From Gammaproteobacteria bacterium (lineage in GTDB: Bacteria > Pseudomonadota > Gammaproteobacteria > Pseudomonadales > Azotimanducaceae), in NCBI GenBank assembly GCA_026705345.1, contig JAPPAV010000148.1:1-64000 (forward strand): 64,000 nt of DNA. The letters run 5' to 3'. The position numbers and the translations under genes were made by a program. The notes beneath the pieces are model-generated. The model worked only from the letters and a program-made list of their open reading frames with translations. It was not told the DNA's origin and did not search any database. Position 1 is the stretch's first letter, and each line of letters begins with the position of its first letter. Below are positions 33,123-43,980 of this stretch, piece by piece.

Positions 33123-34265
33123 ATGAGCCAGGAAACGCCGACACGCACAGCACACAGACGGGCGCGCGGCGCCCTGTGGGCATCAACGGGATTTTATGTC
33201 CTGATCGCCTTCGAGTTCTTTTACATGGCCTCCCCCTTCGCCGCATATCTCTATGCGGTCTACGGCCCGGGGCTCGACTGGCTGCAAGCCTCCTGGGCAA
33301 CCAGCTGGGCCATCCACTTCTTCCTGCCGCATATTGTTGCCGAGACGCGATCCGTGCTGGTCAACGCCCTGGAATCCGTCGGTTTCGCTCTCTTCGGGGC
33401 GGGTCTGGCCGGTTTCGCGGCCGGAGTGTTCCAGATCTACCGTGCCAAGCTGCGCCGCAGCGACGCCGTGATGGGCGGGCTGTACCGGCATATCCGACAC
33501 CCCCAGTACCTGGCCCTGATCGTCGCGAGCGTGGGCATGCTCCTGATCTGGCCGAGATACCTGGTGGTGATCGCGACCGTCACGGTCATCTTCGTCTACA
33601 TCGCGCTGGCCAAGGCGGAAGAACGCATCTGCCTGAGGCAGTTCACCGGCTACGCCGATTACATGCGGCGAACCGGAATGTTCCTTCCTGCATTCCTGAC
33701 ACCGGACTTCCCGCTGCCTGACGGAACCCGCATCGCTACGCGTGTTGCGGCATGGTCGTTCACGTACGCCGCTGTCCTTGCATCAGCCTTGCTCGCCGCA
33801 TCCATGTTGCGCACCTACGCCCTCGACTCGCTCTATCGCACCGAGGTCGAAGACAACGTCTACTTGTCTGTCGTCGAAATCAGTGACGGGGACCTGGAGG
33901 CCGTCGCAACGCTTGCAAGTTCCGCCGCCGGTGCCAAGCAATCACTGGCCGGCCGGCAACACCTGTTGAATTATGTCATCCCCGCCGAGATGTACATCTC
34001 AGAGATCCCCATGAACCTGCCACCGGGGGCGTCGTTCGGTCACGAGGTGCCCGAAAACCGAGATCCCGCGCTGTACAAAGTCGTCTTCACCGAACCGATC
34101 TTCGATGGAGACGGACTGCCGCCGGATGGGGATGTGCTGGCGCATGCCGTCAACAAGATGCCATTGGTCGAGGTGCATGTGGATCTGGCCGCAAACGAAG
34201 TCAGCGTGGTGATTCCGCCACCCGAAAAACCGTTCTACGGCAATCGGCAGGTGCCGGTGTTCTAG
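33123..34265 (+). CDS. Integral-membrane methyltransferase, isoprenylcysteine-O-methyltransferase-like
   Basis: A 380-residue membrane protein. Residues 1-200 have five or six hydrophobic helices and the ICMT/PEMT signature GLYRHIRHPQYLALI followed by AKAEERICLRQFTGYADYMRRTG, which binds S-adenosylmethionine. The C-terminal 150 residues form a soluble domain unlike ICMT, beginning after one more helix. ATG 33123 fits the first helix. Its stop codon TAG is part of the CTAG at the IS boundary, so the original 3' end may have been cut off by the insertion. The methyl acceptor is unknown. Confidence 0.75.
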   Translation: MSQETPTRTAHRRARGALWASTGFYVLIAFEFFYMASPFAAYLYAVYGPGLDWLQASWATSWAIHFFLPHIVAETRSVLVNALESVGFALFGAGLAGFAAGVFQIYRAKLRRSDAVMGGLYRHIRHPQYLALIVASVGMLLIWPRYLVVIATVTVIFVYIALAKAEERICLRQFTGYADYMRRTGMFLPAFLTPDFPLPDGTRIATRVAAWSFTYAAVLASALLAASMLRTYALDSLYRTEVEDNVYLSVVEISDGDLEAVATLASSAAGAKQSLAGRQHLLNYVIPAEMYISEIPMNLPPGASFGHEVPENRDPALYKVVFTEPIFDGDGLPPDGDVLAHAVNKMPLVEVHVDLAANEVSVVIPPPEKPFYGNRQVPVF

Positions 34266-35768
34266 CAGCCCCTGGCAAAAGTCCATCGAGCATCGGTCCG
34301 ATCAAAGGTAAAATTCGTTGGCAAGTAAACGGCTGGAAATCAGTATGGCAGTCGGTAAGCGATCGGCGGGACGGCAAGACGAGATGTTCGTTGCAACGAG
34401 TGAGATTCGCCGCCTGAGCCACCCGTTCTACCAAGCACTGGAGCGGATGCTGAAAAACGAGGGATTCGACGCCTTTGCCGAAGCAACGTGTCGCGAGTTC
34501 TATGCGGAGAAAAACGGTCGGCCGGGGATTCCGCCGGGCATGTATTCCGCATGCTGCTGATTGGCTACCTGGAAGGGATCGGTTCGGAACGCGGCATTGC
34601 GTGGCGGTGCGCGGACTCGATTTCGCTGCGCGACTTTCTCGGCTACGGGTTGTCGAAGAATCCGCCGGATCATTCGAGTGTATCGAGGACGCGCCGGCGG
34701 TTGAGCCTGGAGGCGCACGAGGCGGTGTTCGGCTGGGTGCTTGAGCGGCTGCACTCGTCGGGTCTATTGAGCGGCAAGACACTGGGCGTGGACGCGACGA
34801 CGCTGGAAGCCAACGCGGCGCTGCGTTCGATCGTGCGTCGGGACGACGGGACCGGCTACGAGGACTGGCTTGAGGAGTTGGCGCAGGCGTCGGGGATCGA
34901 CACGCCGACGCGCGCGGAGTTGGCAAAGCTGGACCGCAAGAGGCCGAAGAAGGGATCGAACGACGACTGGACGCACCCGGGAGACCCCGAGGCCCGGATC
35001 ACGAAGATGAAGGACGGCCGCACGCATCTGGCGCACAAGCTGGAGCAGGCGTCGGACATGGATTCCGGGGCGGTTGTGGCGGTGACGGTGCAGACCATGG
35101 ACGGGGGCGATTGCGCCTCGATGCCCGTGACGCTTGACGAGGCCGGGCGACAGTTGTCGGCCTTGGCAATCGAGCCGCGAGAGGCGGTGGCCGACAAGGG
35201 GTATCACAGCAACGCCACGATGAAACGACTCAAGGCGGGTGGCTTGCGCAGCTACGTCAGCGAACCCGACCGGGGCCGGCGCAGCTGGAAACGCGATCCG
35301 GACGCAAAGGACCCGACCTACGCGAATCGCCGCCGGGTCCGGGGCGCTCGGGGCAAACGGCTGTTGCGTCGGCGCGGCGAGATTCTTGAGCGGGCGTTTG
35401 CACATCTTCTGGAGACCGGCGGGCTGCGTCGCGTGCATCTCCGAGGGCAGGAGAACATCCGCAAACGCATGCTGGTTCATGCGGCGGCCTTCAATCTCGG
35501 GTTGCTGATGCGGAGCCGATTCGGATACGGGACCCCGCGAGCCATGCAGGGACACGCGATTGCGCAAGCCGAACTGGCGAAACGGGCGGCAAGGGCCGCA
35601 ATTCGGCCTGTCATTCGCTTGACAATCCGTTTTCTGAGCATTTTTCCGCCGAAAATGGGACGATCATCGAAGTTGAAGACTAACAAGTTTACGCACGTCC
35701 ACCTGAGGTCGCCGTTTCGTGGGTATGAGTCTCTTGCCTCAAAAGCAGGTTTTGCCACGGGCTGCTAG
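34262..35768 (+). mobile_element. IS1182-family insertion sequence, about 1.5 kb
   Basis: The ends are near-perfect inverted repeats: CAGCCC(C/G)TGGCAAAA at 34266-34280 and, inverted, at 35750-35764, one mismatch. Both are flanked by CTAG (34262-34265 and 35765-35768), which may be the 4-base target duplication. Inside is one transposase gene with a frameshift. The element separates the methyltransferase gene from a membrane-protein gene, and both those genes take their stop codons from it. Confidence 0.85.
34345..35768 (+). pseudogene. IS1182-type DDE transposase, frameshifted
   Basis: The reading begins at ATG 34345 (MAVGKRSAGRQ) and runs to PGIPPGMY, then continues in another frame as FRMLLIGYLEGIGSERGIAWR. 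One T seems missing from a run near 34545. The rest reaches 35768. The DDE residues appear to be Asp in LGVDATTLEAN, Asp in AVADKGYHS and Glu in RGQENIRKR. No slippery sequence is visible, so this is more likely an inactivating deletion or a base-call error than programmed frameshifting. Confidence 0.85.
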
Positions 35769-36170
35769 CCGGCCGCGAATCTGGATGCCTTCGGATGCCG
35801 GACTCTCGCCCGCCGTCTTTGCCGCCAACGTCATCGCCGCCAAGCGCTTGCCCAAAACGCGCCTTCGCTTCGATACGCGCATCTCATAGACGAAGTACGT
35901 CAACAGGGCACCGGCGATCACCACGTTTTTAGCGGCAAATGCGAAGCCCTGGTAGCTCCTGGCGATGCTCGCCTCTTCACTATCGACCGCCAGTCCAGCT
36001 ACGTATTGCAGGCATTCCGAATGTGCATAGACCGCAACAAGGATGGCTCCACCGCAGGGAGCCAGCCACCGCCAGCGGGAGCGCGCCCACAGCAACGGGT
36101 AGACTGCGACCGCCGCGACCAACAACAGCAACTTCGGAACGTTACCGGCGCCGCCAAGCTTGCGCGCCAT
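35739..36170 (-). CDS. Small membrane protein, 3' end rewritten by the IS
   Basis: A 143-residue frame with three hydrophobic segments (KLLLLVAAVAVYPLLWA; LAPCGGAILVAVYAHS; VVIAGALLTYFVYEM). I do not recognise the family. It begins at ATG 36170, 12 bases after the oppD stop, so it may be the last gene of the opp transcript. The final nine codons and the TGA lie inside the IS, so the native C-terminus is probably lost. Confidence 0.5.
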   Translation of the reverse strand: MARKLGGAGNVPKLLLLVAAVAVYPLLWARSRWRWLAPCGGAILVAVYAHSECLQYVAGLAVDSEEASIARSYQGFAFAAKNVVIAGALLTYFVYEMRVSKRRRVLGKRLAAMTLAAKTAGESPASEGIQIRGRLAARGKTCF

Positions 36171-36181
36171 GCGAAGAACCC

Positions 36182-37227
<1,046 letters not shown>

Positions 37228-37231
<4 letters not shown>

Positions 37232-38619
37232 TCCGTGGCCCGCATCCGCGCATCCAGCGCATCGCGCAGGCCATCGCCGAGCAGGTTGAAGGCAAGCACC
37301 GTGATGCTGATGAAGGCCGCCGGCGCGATCAGTTCATGGGGCGTCGTCAACATGGTCTTCAGGCCCTCGTTGCACATGCTGCCCCAGGACGGCGTCGGCG
37401 GTGCCACGCCCATGCCGATGAAGGACAGGAACGCCTCCGTGAAGATGGCGCTCGGCACCGCGAAGGTCAGCGTTACGAGGATCACGCCCATGGTGTTCGG
37501 GATCATGTGGCGCAGGATGAGGTAGTTGGTCTTCGCGCCCAGCAGCCGCGATGCGCCGATGTAGCCCTCCTCCCGGATCTGCAGGATCTGTCCGCGGACC
37601 AGGCGCGCGGCGGCGGGCCAGCTTAAGAGCACCATGGCCACCAGCATCGGGCCGATGCCGCTGTCTCCGGATTCCACGTTGAACAGGATGCGTAGGAGAA
37701 TCATGAACAAAAGGAACGGCAGCGCGACCACGAAATCGGCGAAGCGCATCAGCACCTGGTCCGCCCGACCGCCCATGAATCCCGCGGCACTGCCGTAGAG
37801 AATGCCGATGATCACGAAGAAGAAAGGCGCCACGATGCCGATGAAGAGGGAGACCCGGGCCCCGTGCATCAGCCGAGCGAGCATGTCCCGGCCGAGATAG
37901 TCCGTGCCCAGGGGGTGGAACGCCATCTCCACCGTATCGCCTAGCTGAACGTCCGATTCGTTGTCGATCAAACCCTTCTCGACGGCTTCGGCGGCGGTGA
38001 TGACACGGGTCACGCCTGCCGTCGCGGTGGTGTAGTTCGGCGATTCGCGACCGCGACCGTCCAATGCCACGACGGAGTAGAAATAGGTCTCGGCCTTGAG
38101 GTCGAGACGGTCCTCGAAGCTCACGTTGACCGGGTTCAGGATCTCCGCAATGGGCAGTCCCAACGCGCCATCCGGCTCCGGGTCGTACCGGTTGCGGTAC
38201 ACCCGGTAGCCGCCCGCCCCCGGGACCGGATCCCACCGCAGCCGAACCGAATTCGTCGTCGGCTGATCCACCACGCTGACCGACACCGGCGCAGCAAGTT
38301 CGCCACCGTCGTCCGCGGTCGCCGTCGCGGTCACGCCGCGCCAAGGCGAGTAGTCCCCAACCACCGTGGCGGTTCGGTCCGCGCCCGGCGGTACGCTGAT
38401 CTGGTCGAGATCCTGGGCGGCTGGATCCACCGTCCAGACAAAAGGCCCTAGCAGCGTGAAGGCCACGAGAGCGATGACGAGGTAGAGAGAGATCAGCGCC
38501 CGGCGATTGGCCTTCAGGCGAATCCAGGCATCCTGCCAGTACGACAGGGACGGCCTGGAGACCGTCTCGACCTCCCGTTCGACCTGGACCCGTTCCCAGG
38601 AGAGCGTTCCCTCCGCCAT
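37228..38619 (-). CDS. oppC: Oligopeptide ABC permease OppC with inserted FnIII domain
   Basis: A 463-residue permease, about 160 residues longer than usual. After the first membrane helix (residues 41-62) comes a soluble insert. Residues about 108-203 read as a fibronectin type III domain: VRLRWDPVPGAGGYRVYRN with its core Trp, and TYFYSVVALDGRGRES with the late Tyr. The normal permease core resumes at FHPLGTDYLGRDMLARL, with the EAA-loop EEGYIGASRLLGAKT. The insert should lie in the periplasm, where it could meet the substrate-binding protein or cell wall. It sits 3 bases after oppB. Confidence 0.9.
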
Positions 38620-38622
38620 CGC

Positions 38623-39555
38623 CTACTCCAACCGAACCCGGGGATCGACGAACCCGTAGATCACGTCCACGACAATCACCATGAACACGAGGAACGCGCC
38701 GTAGAAAACCGTCGTCCCCATGATGACGGTGTAGTCGGACTGCTGGACGGCCTGTACGAAGTAGCGTCCGAGACCCGGAATCGCGAATACCAGTTCGACC
38801 ACGAAGCCGCCGGTGGTAATCGCCGCGATGGACGGGCCGAGCACGGTGATGACCGGCAGAATGGCGTTGCGCAACTGGTGCTTGCGAAGGATGCGGGTCA
38901 CCGGCAGGCCCTTTGAACGGGCCGTGCGGATGAAGTCCGAATTGGCGATTTCCAGCATCGACGAACGCATGAGGCGTGTCAGAAACGCCATCGTCCCCAG
39001 GCCGAGCACCATCGACGGCACGATCATGTGCTGCACGGTACCCCAGCCCGCCACCGGGAACAGCGTGAAGCCGAGCCAGTCGTTGATCTCCACGACGCTC
39101 AACTGGCCGAGGGCGGCGAACACGAAGCCGGGCACGGAGATCCCGAGGATCACCAGGAACATGATCACGATGTCCGGCGCCCGGTTGCGGTAGAGCGCCG
39201 TCAGCGCACCCCAAAGGATGCCGCCGAGCGCCGCGAATACGATGGCAAGGATCCCGAGCGTGGCCGACACCTTGAAATGCTCGCGGATGATGTCGTTGAC
39301 CTCGCGGTTCTGCTGGGTGAACGAGATACCGAAGTCGCCGCTCGCCATGTTCTTGAGGTAGATCCAGTACTGCATATGGATGGGCTTGTCGAGACCGTAG
39401 CGAGCCTCGAGGTTGGCGCGGATCTCCGGCTTCACGGCCTTGTCGTTCATCAGCGGATCACCCGGGACGCCGTGCATGGCGAAGAACGTCGCGGTGGCGA
39501 TGAACCACACCGTGACGATGCCCTGGATCAGCCGCTTGACCGTGTAGAGCAGCAT
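38623..39555 (-). CDS. oppB: Oligopeptide ABC permease OppB
   Basis: A 310-residue inner-membrane permease subunit with six predicted helices, the N-terminal LLYTVKRLIQGIVTVWFIA and the EAA-loop NSDFIRTARSKGLPVTRIL that docks the ATPases. VPGDP and ARYGLDKPIHMQY are standard OppB/DppB features. ATG 39555 overlaps the oppA stop codon as TGATG, so translation is coupled. Length is normal, in contrast to OppC. Confidence 0.93.
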   Translation of the reverse strand: MLLYTVKRLIQGIVTVWFIATATFFAMHGVPGDPLMNDKAVKPEIRANLEARYGLDKPIHMQYWIYLKNMASGDFGISFTQQNREVNDIIREHFKVSATLGILAIVFAALGGILWGALTALYRNRAPDIVIMFLVILGISVPGFVFAALGQLSVVEINDWLGFTLFPVAGWGTVQHMIVPSMVLGLGTMAFLTRLMRSSMLEIANSDFIRTARSKGLPVTRILRKHQLRNAILPVITVLGPSIAAITTGGFVVELVFAIPGLGRYFVQAVQQSDYTVIMGTTVFYGAFLVFMVIVVDVIYGFVDPRVRLE

Positions 39556-41258
39556 CACTCGATCCAGGCACCGGTGTAGTCAGGGTCGGTACCCACGGCG
39601 CGGCGTACGATGCCCTTTAGCCGCGGGTGCGAGACGTAGACCGAACCGCGCTCGTAGCTGACCACGATCGCCGCCTCGTCGAAGAGGATCTGCTGTACCC
39701 GGGCCATGGCGTCCATGCGCGTCTTCGGATCGGACGAGGAACGCGCGACATCCACCGCGTCGTCCAGTTCGGGGTCGTCGAAGCGGCCGCGGTTGTTCTC
39801 GTTCCACGATGCGAAGAGATCGGCGAACGTCATCGGGTCGTCGTAGTCCGGCCCCCAGCCGGCCGCCACGATATCGAAGTCGCCAGCCGTCATCTTGGCG
39901 AGGCGCTGCTTGAAGATCTGGGCGTCGATCTTGATGTCGATGCCGAGTTTCTGCTTGTAGAGGTTCTGATAGTACTCGGCCTGCTTCTTGGCAGTCGGGC
40001 TGTCGCCGATCAGCATGACCAGTGTCGGCGGTTCGGACAGGCCCAGCTCCTCCATCGCCGTCGCCAGGTGGCGGCGGCCAAGTTCGTCGTCCGGCGCCGG
40101 ATCCGCAAGCGGATACTCCTGGCGAAAGTAGCCGTCGACGCCCTTCAGCCAGACCGGGAACAGGGAAGCCGCCGGCAGGTTCCCCGGCAGCTTGATGACC
40201 TTGTAGACGAGTTCCGGGGAGTCGTTGACGGCCTGGATCGCCTTGCGCAGATGGTAGTTCCGCGTCAGGCGCTCCGGTCGATGGTTGAATTCCATGAAGA
40301 ACACCGCGCCGTCGCTGAACCGTTTGATCTTCCAGCGGCGTTGCAGGGCGTCGTCGAGGTTCTCGGCGACGAGGCCCGCGAGGGCGGTCTTGCCGTCCTT
40401 GAACAGATTGATGATGGCGTTCGGGTCGGTCGTGAAATAGGCGTAGTCGATGGCGTTCAGGCGAATGCGGTCGGCGTCCCAGTAGAGCGGGTTCTTCTCC
40501 AAGCGGATGCTGGCACCGTGAACCCAACTCGCGATGGTGAACGGGCCGTTGTAGAGCAGATCCTCCGCGTCCGCCGCGTAGCGCCCCTGCCTGGACTCGT
40601 AGAACGCCTCGCTGATCGGGTTGTAGGTTGCGAACGCGACGAGCTTGTCGAAGTAGGGAACGGGCTGCTCGAGGTGAACTTGCAGCGTGCGGTCGTCCAC
40701 CGCGAACACCTCGAGCGACTCCACCGGCATTTCGCCGTTGTTGATCGCCTCCGCGTTCTTCAGAACGTAGAGGATGAAGGCGTACTCCGAGGCGTTGACC
40801 GGATCCAGGACCTTGCGCCAGCTGAACACGAAATCGTGGGCGGTAATCGGCTCGCCGTTGCTCCAGCGGGCTTCTCGCCGCAGGTGGAAGGTCGCCGTCG
40901 TGTCGCCGATCTCCCAACGCTCCGCGACGCCGCCCACCAGGCGGTTCTCGGCGTCGTAGCGCAGCAAGCCCTCCATGGTGTGGCCGAGAATGTTGAAACT
41001 CACCGCGTCCGTGCCGCGGGTCGAGTCGAGCTGCGGCGGCTCGCCGCCGAGGGAGAGCGTTATCGTTCCCGTCGCGGCGTCCACGGCTTCGCCGGCACCG
41101 CCCTCGTTCCACTGGGCCAAGAGCCAGAGCAATACGCCAAGGGCCACAACGCCGATACCGCCAAGATAGAGAATCTGACCGAGCGAGCGGACGTCGAGGC
41201 CCGTTCCCGCGGCACCATCGGGGACGTTCGGACTCGGTGCTTCGGCGATATCGCTCAC
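39555..41258 (-). CDS. oppA: Peptide ABC transporter substrate-binding protein
   Basis: A 567-residue SBP family 5 protein. Residues about 28-50 form a single membrane helix (ILYLGGIGVVALGVLLWLLA) after a cytoplasmic tail, so it looks membrane-anchored rather than released or lipidated. The family motifs TMEGLLRYDAENRLVGGVAERW and FVFSWRKVLDP, and a late AAGWGPDYDDPMTFADL, are clear. GTG 41258 has GGGGGGAA just upstream. It is the first gene of oppABCD. The exact ligand is not shown; oligopeptides are likely. Confidence 0.93.
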   Translation of the reverse strand: MSDIAEAPSPNVPDGAAGTGLDVRSLGQILYLGGIGVVALGVLLWLLAQWNEGGAGEAVDAATGTITLSLGGEPPQLDSTRGTDAVSFNILGHTMEGLLRYDAENRLVGGVAERWEIGDTTATFHLRREARWSNGEPITAHDFVFSWRKVLDPVNASEYAFILYVLKNAEAINNGEMPVESLEVFAVDDRTLQVHLEQPVPYFDKLVAFATYNPISEAFYESRQGRYAADAEDLLYNGPFTIASWVHGASIRLEKNPLYWDADRIRLNAIDYAYFTTDPNAIINLFKDGKTALAGLVAENLDDALQRRWKIKRFSDGAVFFMEFNHRPERLTRNYHLRKAIQAVNDSPELVYKVIKLPGNLPAASLFPVWLKGVDGYFRQEYPLADPAPDDELGRRHLATAMEELGLSEPPTLVMLIGDSPTAKKQAEYYQNLYKQKLGIDIKIDAQIFKQRLAKMTAGDFDIVAAGWGPDYDDPMTFADLFASWNENNRGRFDDPELDDAVDVARSSSDPKTRMDAMARVQQILFDEAAIVVSYERGSVYVSHPRLKGIVRRAVGTDPDYTGAWIE

Positions 41259-41309
41259 TCTTCCCCCCTAGGCGTATTCCCGTCGATCAGGTCGGCGGTG
41301 CGCCCACCC

Positions 41310-41334
41310 GGGACGGGACAAGCCCGTCCCCTAC
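41310..41334 (-). repeat. REP element, class A
   Basis: Intact class A element between oppA and the VWA gene. Its GTAG head is the VWA stop codon. Confidence 0.85.
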
Positions 41335-42800
41335 GCAACGGTACGCAACAGGTTACCCACGATTCGGTTCAGGTGCATGAGCGAATTGCACTCCTCCGCC
41401 TGGTGAACGTAGGCCGAGTATTTGCGCATCTCTGCATCGCCCACGTTCCAAGTGTTGCGCGATTCAGGATTAAGCCAGATCACCCGCTTCGACCGATCAT
41501 ACATCTCCTTCAGGATTTCCGTGCGCGGGTCGCCGTAGTTGTTGCGGGCATCGCCCAGAATGATGATCGTGGTCCGGTTGTCCACTTCGTCCAGGCACAG
41601 TTTCCTGAAATCCTGGAAAGCCTGGCCGTAGTCGGTCGAGCCACCCGAGTAGTCGCGCAGCGTCTTGGCGATGGCGTCCTCGATCCGGTTGCGCTCGAAG
41701 AGGTCGGTGACTTCGGCCAAGTCCGACGAGAACGCGAACGAGCGCACCTTGGGCATCACTTCGTCGAGGCTGTAAAGGAACATCAGCATGAACCGGGCGT
41801 AGGCCGCCACCGACCCGGAGACGTCGCAGATGGCGAAAACCTTGGGCCGGTCGACCTTCACCGACTTCCAGTGCAGATCGAAGATCGAGCCGTCGTAGCT
41901 CATGTTGTGGCGCAAGGTGCGCGAGACGTGCAGTTGGCCCCGCTTGAACACCTTGCGGCGCCGGGAGTGCAACGCCACGAGTTTCTTCGCCATTCGGAAC
42001 ACGATCTCCTGGATCAAGCGGAAGTTGCGGTGCTCGACGTTGGACAGCTTGACCTTCTGCAGAAGATCTTCGCGCAATCGACGGCCGGTGGCGTCGGCGT
42101 GGAGCAGGAACTGCCGCTCGACGTAGTCCCGCACCCGTTCCCGCAGCCAATCGCGGCGGCGCTTGAGTTCCTGGGCGAGGCGGCGCTCGGGGATGTGCGG
42201 ACTCGCGCGAAGCTCGCCAATCTCACGGACGAGATCCGCGAGCCCCATGGCGTCCATGATCTTGCGGGTGTAGAGGCCCTTCTGGGTGAACACCTGGATT
42301 TGGGTGAGATCGGCCTCTTCGGCTGCCTCCGCCATCCGCACCGTGAGTTCGGTGGTGCCCTCCTGCATGAGCAAACGAGCGAGTGCGGAACGCGGTTCGG
42401 CCATGGCACCGGGTCCAAGGTCTTCCTCCTCCTCTTCCTCCACCGCCCCGTACTTGCTCTTCTTGCCCTTGCCACCCGAGCCTTTGCCGCCCCCGAGACC
42501 CTCGCCCTGGCCTTGGCCCTCGCCGCCGCCCTCGCCGTCTTCGCCGTCACCGTCGCCGTCGACGGCAACGGTCTGCCCAGCCACCTCCTCGAACGAGAAG
42601 AACTGATCGAAGGTGGTATCGAAGGTCTCCTTCTCGTCCGCGGTCTTGGGCAGCACCAGCGCCAACGAGTCCTTCAGGAACGCCCGGTCACGGTAGCCGA
42701 CCAGTTCCACGGCGTTCATCGCGTCGAGGGTCTCCGCCGGGGAGATGCGCACCTCGGCGTTGCGCAGGGCGGCGATGAAGTGGGTCAGCGTGCGGTCCAT
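41331..42800 (-). CDS. VWA-domain protein, CoxE-like
   Basis: A 489-residue protein with a C-terminal von Willebrand factor A domain. The metal site is AICDVSGSVAAYARF (Asp-x-Ser-x-Ser), with Thr in GGSTDYGQAF and Asp in ILGDARNNYG. Residues about 75-125 are a low-complexity Gly/Glu/Asp linker (EGGGEGQGQGEG and EEEEEEDLGPG). It pairs with the upstream MoxR ATPase, as CoxE does with CoxD in maturation of the Mo-Cu site of CO dehydrogenase. A related chaperone role for the orphan Mo-hydroxylase here is an inference. Confidence 0.85.
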   Translation of the reverse strand: MDRTLTHFIAALRNAEVRISPAETLDAMNAVELVGYRDRAFLKDSLALVLPKTADEKETFDTTFDQFFSFEEVAGQTVAVDGDGDGEDGEGGGEGQGQGEGLGGGKGSGGKGKKSKYGAVEEEEEEDLGPGAMAEPRSALARLLMQEGTTELTVRMAEAAEEADLTQIQVFTQKGLYTRKIMDAMGLADLVREIGELRASPHIPERRLAQELKRRRDWLRERVRDYVERQFLLHADATGRRLREDLLQKVKLSNVEHRNFRLIQEIVFRMAKKLVALHSRRRKVFKRGQLHVSRTLRHNMSYDGSIFDLHWKSVKVDRPKVFAICDVSGSVAAYARFMLMFLYSLDEVMPKVRSFAFSSDLAEVTDLFERNRIEDAIAKTLRDYSGGSTDYGQAFQDFRKLCLDEVDNRTTIIILGDARNNYGDPRTEILKEMYDRSKRVIWLNPESRNTWNVGDAEMRKYSAYVHQAEECNSLMHLNRIVGNLLRTVA

Positions 42801-42849
42801 CGAGGACCACCTTAACGACTGTGCGCGGTGGTGGCGAGCCGCGATCGAC

Positions 42850-42895
42850 GGGCGACCACAAAGGTCGAGCGGGCGACCACAAGGGTCGCCCCTAC
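42850..42895 (-). repeat. REP pair, class B
   Basis: A complete class B element (42871-42895) preceded by a partial one (42850-42869). The same 46-base composite recurs at 56789-56834 with one difference. The head gives the MoxR-gene stop codon. It lies inside the MoxR-VWA operon. Confidence 0.85.
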
Positions 42896-43848
42896 GGCCC
42901 GACCCCGTCCGCCCGAACGGCCTTGTTCGTCAACGTGGCGATCTCGGCATCCACGTTCTCGATGTCTTCCTGGAACTTGAGGATCACGTTCAAGGTGTCG
43001 CGGACCAGTTCGGGATCGAGGCTCTCGGTGTGCAGCAGCAAAAGCGTGCGCGCCCAGTCGATGGTCTCCGAGATCGCGGGCACCTTCTTGAGGTCGAGAT
43101 CGCGAAGCTCCTGGATAAAGGTCACCAGTTGCCGACGGAGTTCCGGGGGAATGTCCGGGACCCTCGCGTGGATGATGCGCTGCTCGAGATCGGCGTCCGG
43201 GAAGGGGATGTAGAGGTGCAGGCAGCGGCGCTTCAGGGCGTCGGATATCTCCCGGGTATTGTTGCTGGTCAGGAACACGATGGGCGGCTCCCGATGCGCC
43301 TTGACCGTGCCGATCTCGGGAATCGACACCTGGAAGTCGGAGAGGATCTCGAGCAGCAGCGACTCGAACTCGTGGTCGGACTTGTCCACCTCGTCGAGCA
43401 GCAGAACGCAGCCGTCCTCCTCGCGCAGGGCCTTGAGCAGCGGCCGGGGTTCCAGGAACTCCTCCGAGAAGAAGATGTCGCCGAACTCGTGCAGCCGGGT
43501 CACCGACTCCGCGAACCCCTGGGCCCCTTGCAGCACTTCGTCGAGTGTTTCCTTCAGAACCTGGGTGTAGAGGAGCTGTTTGCCGTATTTCCACTCGTAG
43601 ATGGCCTTCGCCTCGTCGAGACCTTCGTAGCACTGCAGGCGGATGAGCGGCAGCGCGAACATCTCGGCGGTGGTCTTCGCGAGTTCGGTCTTGCCAACCC
43701 CGGGCGGCCCCTCGATGAGCACTGGCTTGCGAAGGTGGAACGCCAGGTAGACGGCGGTCGCGATCTGGTTGCTGCAGATATAGCGGTGCGCCTCGAAGCT
43801 CGCCTTCAAGGAATCCACCGACTCCGCCAACTGCTCGATGTCCGCCAC
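42892..43848 (-). CDS. MoxR-family AAA+ ATPase, CoxD-like
   Basis: A 318-residue AAA+ ATPase. Walker A is LIEGPPGVGKTELAKT near residue 44, Walker B is CVLLLDEVDKSD, and sensor 1 lies in IVFLTSNNTREIS. MoxR proteins remodel or load metal into partner enzymes together with a VWA protein, here the next gene. GTG 43848 has a perfect GGAGG five bases upstream. The two genes are separated by about 90 bases containing a REP pair. A divergent promoter is shared with the CaiB gene. Confidence 0.88.
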   Translation of the reverse strand: MADIEQLAESVDSLKASFEAHRYICSNQIATAVYLAFHLRKPVLIEGPPGVGKTELAKTTAEMFALPLIRLQCYEGLDEAKAIYEWKYGKQLLYTQVLKETLDEVLQGAQGFAESVTRLHEFGDIFFSEEFLEPRPLLKALREEDGCVLLLDEVDKSDHEFESLLLEILSDFQVSIPEIGTVKAHREPPIVFLTSNNTREISDALKRRCLHLYIPFPDADLEQRIIHARVPDIPPELRRQLVTFIQELRDLDLKKVPAISETIDWARTLLLLHTESLDPELVRDTLNVILKFQEDIENVDAEIATLTNKAVRADGVGP

Positions 43849-43980
43849 GAGTCCTCCGAACCGCCGCCCCGACTTCGAACGGCGCAAAAGCGAGCCATTA
43901 TAGCGTCCACTTCCCGGGCGACGTTGACGCGGAAAACCCGCGGTTTGCCGCGCCGGGCCGGTGCGGCGACAATGGTCCGG

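Noticed and set aside
34540-34550. Programmed frameshift in the transposase
   Set aside because: No slippery heptamer is visible, and IS1182-type transposases are normally one frame; a one-base loss fits better.
39627-42815. A 1062-codon open frame on the plus strand opposite oppA and the VWA gene
   Set aside because: It spans two well-supported minus-strand genes and the REP between them, has no recognisable domain, and is typical of the antisense frames left open by high GC at third positions.
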